Source: Mycobacterium sp. 852002-10029_SCH5224772 (GTDB lineage Bacteria; Actinomycetota; Actinomycetes; Mycobacteriales; Mycobacteriaceae). Taken from it: a stretch of 59,137 nucleotides of DNA. Location of the stretch: NCBI RefSeq assembly GCF_001667315.1, contig NZ_LZHT01000039.1, forward strand, positions 1 through 59,137. The letters run 5' to 3'. A model generated the notes under the pieces. That model saw only the letters and a program-made list of their open reading frames with translations. It was not told where the DNA came from and did no database searches. Shown piece after piece: positions 55,450 to 59,137 of this stretch (position 1 is the first letter of the stretch; each line of letters begins with the position of its first letter). The position numbers and the translations under genes were made by a program.

Positions 55450-55623
55450 CGGTTTTCCCGTTCGTCACAGCGGTCTCGGCCCGCAGGCATGGGCGCTGTT
55501 GCCCGCCTCACCGCGACAACTTGGCTTGTCGCTCGAAGGTGGGCACAAATGTGGTCCCCCGGAGCGGAGACGCATGTGGCGGGTGTGACTCAGGAGCGCT
55601 CGTCGCTGCGCGGTTCTGGGACA

Positions 55624-56799
55624 ATGGCGGCCATGAACGGGCCCGCCGCTACGCCGATATCCCTGACACCGGGCCTGCATGCCGAGGCCCTGGTCGACCT
55701 GGGCGCCATCGAGCACAACGTGCGGCTGCTGTGCGAGCAGGCCGGCGACGCGCAGGTGATGGCCGTCGTCAAGGCCGACGGCTACGGCCACGGAGCCGCC
55801 CAGACGGCGCGCGCCGCGCTGGCCGCGGGTGCGACCGAGTTGGGCGTCGCCACCGTCGACGAGGCGCTGGCGCTGCGCGCCGACGGCCTCACCGCGCCGG
55901 TGCTGGCCTGGCTGCACCCCCCCGGCATCGACTTCGGGCCGGCGCTGCTGGCCGACATACAGATCGCCGTGTCATCGCAGCGCCAACTCGACGAGGTGCT
56001 GGACGCGGTGCGCCGCACCGGCCGGACCGCGACAATCACCGTCAAGGTCGACACCGGGCTGAACCGCAATGGCGTCCCGCCGGCGCAGCACCCGTCGATG
56101 CTGGCCGCGCTGCGCCGCGCCGTCGCCGAGAACACCATCGTGCTACGCGGCCTGATGTCCCACATGGTGTACGCCGACGAACCCGCCAACCCCGTCAATG
56201 ACCTTCAGGCCCAACGGTTTGCCGACATGCTGGCCCAGGCGCGCGATCAGGGGGTCGCCTACGAGGTGGCGCACCTGTCGAACTCGTCGGCCACGATGTC
56301 GCGTCCCGACCTGGCCTTCGATATGGTGCGCCCCGGTATCGCGGTCTACGGCCTGAGCCCGGTGCCCGAGCGAGGCGACATGGGTCTGGTCCCGGCCATG
56401 ACGGTGAAATGCCCTGTGGCATTGGTGAAGTCGATCCGTGCGGGGGAGAGCGTGTCCTACGGGCACACCTGGACCGCACAGCGCGACACCAACCTTGCGC
56501 TGCTGCCGGTGGGCTACGCCGACGGCATCTTCCGGTCCCTGGGGAACCGGCTGGAGGTGTTGATCAACGGCCGGCGCCGACCGGGTGTCGGGCGAATCTG
56601 CATGGACCAGTTCGTCGTCGACCTGGGCCCCGGGCGCAGCGATGTCGCCGAGGGCGACGAGGCGATCCTGTTCGGACCCGGCGGCAACGGCGAACCCACC
56701 GCGCAGGACTGGGCCGATCTGCTCGGCACCATCCACTACGAAGTGGTGACCAGCCCCCGCGGCCGAATCACCAGGACCTACCGCGAGGCGCACCGTTGA
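55624..56799 (+). CDS. alr: Alanine racemase Alr
   Basis: From ATG 55624 (55633 also in frame) the protein is 391 aa. It racemises alanine to supply D-Ala for peptidoglycan and is the target of D-cycloserine. Shown are the PLP lysine in [43 protein letters not shown], the catalytic Tyr in [14 protein letters not shown], and [15 protein letters not shown] frame open to 55489 is not needed. Equivalent to Rv3423c. In H37Rv several genes lie between gadB and alr; here only 174 bp do. Confidence 0.96.
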   Translation: MAAMNGPAATPISLTPGLHAEALVDLGAIEHNVRLLCEQAGDAQVMAVVKADGYGHGAAQTARAALAAGATELGVATVDEALALRADGLTAPVLAWLHPPGIDFGPALLADIQIAVSSQRQLDEVLDAVRRTGRTATITVKVDTGLNRNGVPPAQHPSMLAALRRAVAENTIVLRGLMSHMVYADEPANPVNDLQAQRFADMLAQARDQGVAYEVAHLSNSSATMSRPDLAFDMVRPGIAVYGLSPVPERGDMGLVPAMTVKCPVALVKSIRAGESVSYGHTWTAQRDTNLALLPVGYADGIFRSLGNRLEVLINGRRRPGVGRICMDQFVVDLGPGRSDVAEGDEAILFGPGGNGEPTAQDWADLLGTIHYEVVTSPRGRITRTYREAHR

Positions 56800-57914
56800 G
56801 CCGTGACGGAACCCGCGTGCGCTACAAGGGCAGGGCCTGGCTTGCGGGAGGCGCGGGGCTGACGGCCATCGCCACCATCATCGGGGCCTCGGCCCGTCGG
56901 TCGATGACCCAGCGCGCCACGGGCGAAGACCCTTACGCCCATGAGGATTTCAACACGCTCGAGGACGACCGCAGCCTGGTGGTGACCACGCCCGACGGGG
57001 TGCCGCTCGCGGTCCGCGAAGCAGGCCCCGCCGACGCGCCCTTGACCCTGGTGTTCGTCCACGGATTCTGTCTGCAAATGGGCGCGTTTCATTTCCAGCG
57101 GACGCGGCTGCCCGACCAGTTGGCTCCCGAGGTGCGGATGGTCTTCTACGACCAGCGCGGGCACGGCCGATCCGGCGAGGCCGCACCCGAGACCTACACG
57201 CTGACCCAACTCGGCAAGGATCTGCAAACCGTGCTGAATGTGGTCGCGCCGCGCGGAATGATTGTGTTGGTGGGTCACTCGATGGGCGGCATGGCGGTGT
57301 TGTCGCACGCTCGCCAGTTCCCCGAACAGTACGGGCGCCGAATCGTGGGGGCCGCGCTGATTTCCTCGGCGGCCGAAGGGGTGGCGAGATCTCCGCTGGG
57401 AGAAATCCTGAAAAACCCTGCGCTGGAAGCGGTCCGGGTCGCCGCGCGGTCCGCGCCGAACCTGATTCACCGCGGCCGCAACGTATCCCGCTCGCTGATC
57501 GGCCCGGTGCTGCGGGCCGCCTCCTTCAGCGACCTGCAGGTCAGCCGGAGCCTGGACGCGTTCTCCCAGCGGATGATGAACAGCACGCCGATTCCCACCA
57601 TGGTGGGATTTTTGGACGCGTTGGAAAAGCATGACGAAACCGCCGGACTGTGGACGCTGCTGCGGATCCCGACCCTGATCGCCTGCGGGGACCACGACCT
57701 GCTCACCCCGGACGAGTATTCACGAAAGATGGCCGCCAGCCTGCCGCAGTCCGAACTGGTCATCGTCGTCGGCGCGAGTCACCTTGCGCTGCTGGACAAG
57801 CCCGAGGCCATCAACGGCGGACTGGTGCGGCTGATCCGGCGCGTCACCCCGACGAAGGCGGCACTGAGGCTGCAGCGGATGCGAGAGAGGCTGTGGCGCC
57901 GTGGCCGAATTTGA
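56796..57914 (+). CDS. Alpha/beta hydrolase
   Basis: TTG 56796 overlaps the alr stop by 4 bp and gives 372 aa. An N-terminal hydrophobic segment ([19 protein letters not shown]) suggests membrane anchoring or export. The hydrolase core has [16 protein letters not shown] (oxyanion HG), [10 protein letters not shown], the nucleophile elbow [13 protein letters not shown] with Ser, the acid in [11 protein letters not shown] and the His in [12 protein letters not shown]. Substrate unknown. It lies between alr and tsaE and overlaps tsaE by 14 bp, so it belongs to the alr-tsaE-tsaB operon. Confidence 0.88.
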   Translation: MSRDGTRVRYKGRAWLAGGAGLTAIATIIGASARRSMTQRATGEDPYAHEDFNTLEDDRSLVVTTPDGVPLAVREAGPADAPLTLVFVHGFCLQMGAFHFQRTRLPDQLAPEVRMVFYDQRGHGRSGEAAPETYTLTQLGKDLQTVLNVVAPRGMIVLVGHSMGGMAVLSHARQFPEQYGRRIVGAALISSAAEGVARSPLGEILKNPALEAVRVAARSAPNLIHRGRNVSRSLIGPVLRAASFSDLQVSRSLDAFSQRMMNSTPIPTMVGFLDALEKHDETAGLWTLLRIPTLIACGDHDLLTPDEYSRKMAASLPQSELVIVVGASHLALLDKPEAINGGLVRLIRRVTPTKAALRLQRMRERLWRRGRI

Positions 57915-58389
57915 CGCCGGCACCGCGACCTGCGAGCGCGTCGAGGACACGATCGCGCTGGGGACCCGGCTCGGTGAGCAGCTGCGGGCGGGCGACGTGG
58001 TGGTGCTCTCCGGTCCGCTCGGTGCGGGAAAAACCGTGCTGGCCAAGGGAATTGCCGCGGCAATGGACGTCGACGGACCCGTCACCTCGCCGTCCTACGT
58101 GTTGGCACGGGTACACCCGCCGCGGCGGCCCGGCGCCCCGACGATGATTCACGTCGACATGTACCGGCTGCTCGACCACACCGACAACCAAGGCGCCGAC
58201 CTGCTTGGTGAGCTCGATTCGCTGGACTTGGACAGCGATCTCGAGGACGCTGTCGTGGTGGTGGAATGGGGCGAAGGCCTGGTCGAGCGCCTCGCCGAAC
58301 GTCATCTCGACATCAGGCTGGAGCGCATCAGCCGATCCGACGTGCGGATCGCGACCTGGCGATGGGCCGACAGCGGGGGCGACTCATGA
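57901..58389 (+). CDS. tsaE: tRNA threonylcarbamoyladenosine biosynthesis ATPase TsaE
   Basis: The 162-aa protein has the P-loop LSGPLGAGKTVLAKGIAAAM, SPSYVLARVHP, IHVDMYRLLD and VVVVEWGEGL, the full TsaE signature. With TsaB and TsaD it makes t6A37 of ANN-decoding tRNAs. GTG start, overlapping the hydrolase gene; its stop overlaps the tsaB ATG. Equivalent to Rv3422c. Confidence 0.95.
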   Translation: MAEFDAGTATCERVEDTIALGTRLGEQLRAGDVVVLSGPLGAGKTVLAKGIAAAMDVDGPVTSPSYVLARVHPPRRPGAPTMIHVDMYRLLDHTDNQGADLLGELDSLDLDSDLEDAVVVVEWGEGLVERLAERHLDIRLERISRSDVRIATWRWADSGGDS

Positions 58390-59012
58390 GCAGACTCGTC
58401 CTCGCCCTCGACACCTCCACCCCGGCGGTGACGGCCGGCATCGTGCGGCGCGAGGATCTGTCCGTGCTGGCGCAGCGGGTCACCGTCGACGCCCGGGCTC
58501 ATGCCGAACGGCTCACGCCGAATGTGGTTGCCGCCCTGGCCGACGCCGGTCTGACGATGGCCGATCTCGGCGCCGTCGTGGTGGGCTGCGGCCCGGGCCC
58601 GTTCACCGGTCTGCGGGCCGGGATGGCCACCGCCGCCGCCTACGGGCATGCGCTGGGCATCCCGGTGCACGGGGTGTGCAGCCTGGACGCCATCGGCGTG
58701 TACACCACCGGGGACACACTGGTGGTCACCGACGCCCGCCGGCGCGAGGTCTATTGGGCCCGCTACCGCGACGGCGCGCGCGTTCACGGCCCGGCCGTCA
58801 ATGCCCCCGCCGACGTCGACCCGGGCGCCGCGCAGCAGGTGGCCGGCTCACCCGAACACGCGGCGATGTTCGGCCTGCCGGTGTGCGAGCCCGTGTGCCC
58901 GACACCGGCCGGACTTGTTGCCGTAGTGGGGGATTGGTCCGATGAGCCGGCCCCGCTGGTGGCGCTGTACCTGCGTCGGCCCGACGCCAAACCGTTAGCG
59001 GCGCGGCAATGA
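58386..59012 (+). CDS. tsaB: tRNA threonylcarbamoyladenosine biosynthesis protein TsaB
   Basis: The 208-aa protein starts MSRLVLALDTSTPAVTAG and has HAERLTPNVVAALADAG, VVVGCGPGPFTGLRAGMATA and VVTDARRREVYWARY, typical of TsaB, the inactive ASKHA paralogue that scaffolds TsaD. It is coupled to tsaE by a 4-bp overlap and to rimI by ATGA. Equivalent to Rv3421c. Confidence 0.95.
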   Translation: MSRLVLALDTSTPAVTAGIVRREDLSVLAQRVTVDARAHAERLTPNVVAALADAGLTMADLGAVVVGCGPGPFTGLRAGMATAAAYGHALGIPVHGVCSLDAIGVYTTGDTLVVTDARRREVYWARYRDGARVHGPAVNAPADVDPGAAQQVAGSPEHAAMFGLPVCEPVCPTPAGLVAVVGDWSDEPAPLVALYLRRPDAKPLAARQ

Positions 59013-59137
59013 TCGCCGAGCCGGTGACCGTCGGCGCGCGGGCCCGCGCCCCCCCCCCCCCGACACCGCAATCGCCAAGGCGCCGAAGAACTACCGCAAG
59101 CTGGTCCGACTCGGCGTGAACGGCGCCACCATCCCGG
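59009..59137 (+). pseudogene. rimI: Ribosomal-protein S18 alanine N-acetyltransferase RimI, 5' end only, broken or mis-assembled
   Basis: The ATG overlaps the tsaB stop exactly where rimI (Rv3420c) is expected, and the first residues MIAEPVTVGARARA resemble its N-terminus. A run of 13 C then interrupts the gene. In the annotated frame the sequence becomes low-complexity and stops at a TGA about 34 codons in. A different frame after the C-run (DTAIAKAPKNYRKLVRLGVN…) looks coding but does not resemble an acetyltransferase. This is either a true disruption or an assembly join near a contig end. Confidence 0.5.
59049..59061. repeat. Homopolymer of 13 C
   Basis: Thirteen consecutive C residues mark the point where rimI similarity ends. 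This is unusual even for high-GC coding DNA and is a typical place for a sequencing or scaffolding error. Confidence 0.9.

Overview
The window is chromosomal DNA from a Mycobacterium. The evidence is high GC content, frequent GTG/TTG starts and 4-bp ATGA/GTGA overlaps. Long gene blocks follow the order known from M. tuberculosis H37Rv: rslA, mmsB-fadE9-mmsA, rmlC-rmlB, infA to truA, the ESX-4 type VII secretion locus, rplM-rpsI, glmM, glmS, gadB, alr and tsaE-tsaB. H37Rv numbers given here are from memory of that genome, not from a search. I saw no insertion sequence, CRISPR array or tRNA.

Layout. (1) 1-10956: the 3' end of rslA (anti-sigma L), then an accessory region. It has a rightward FAD monooxygenase / DUF4389 / methyltransferase operon, a leftward two-gene ABC transporter, and a divergent rightward operon: ThDP enzyme, SRPBCC protein, ketosynthase III-like protein, PLP aminotransferase, MarR regulator. 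It looks like an uncharacterised small biosynthetic cluster. (2) 11043-14631: the valine/isobutyrate catabolic operon mmsA-fadE9-mmsB (leftward) with a good promoter and an overlapping palindrome. (3) 14632-18799: a synteny junction with a FAD-oxidoreductase remnant and three tandem acyltransferase-3 paralogues. (4) 18800-25429, leftward: rmlC, rmlB, two tandem LLM/F420-type oxidoreductases, a cyclic-nucleotide-binding-domain histidine kinase, and a response regulator fused to a thioredoxin-reductase-like flavoprotein. (5) 25683-30372: infA-rpmJ-rpsM-rpsK-rpsD-rpoA-rplQ-truA. (6) 30369-41827: two cutinase-like genes and ESX-4 (eccB4, mycP4, eccD4, eccC4, an Rv3446c-type protein, esxU, esxT). 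(7) 42092-59012: rplM-rpsI, glmM, an ESX-like protein pair, an LLM oxidoreductase, an alpha/beta-hydrolase-like protein, glmS, two membrane proteins, nnr, gadB, alr, a hydrolase, tsaE and tsaB. The window ends in a broken rimI after a run of 13 C.

Relative to H37Rv, the left part ascends (Rv0736 to Rv0753c) and the right part descends (Rv3465 to Rv3421c). This is what an inversion spanning the replication origin would give, with its junction near 14.6-18.8 kb.

Most promising for new biology: the ThDP/SRPBCC/KAS III-like/aminotransferase cluster (5944-10441), whose KAS III-like enzyme lacks the catalytic histidine, and the kinase plus response-regulator-flavoprotein pair (22206-25429), a possible redox-output two-component system without the thioredoxin-reductase CxxC.
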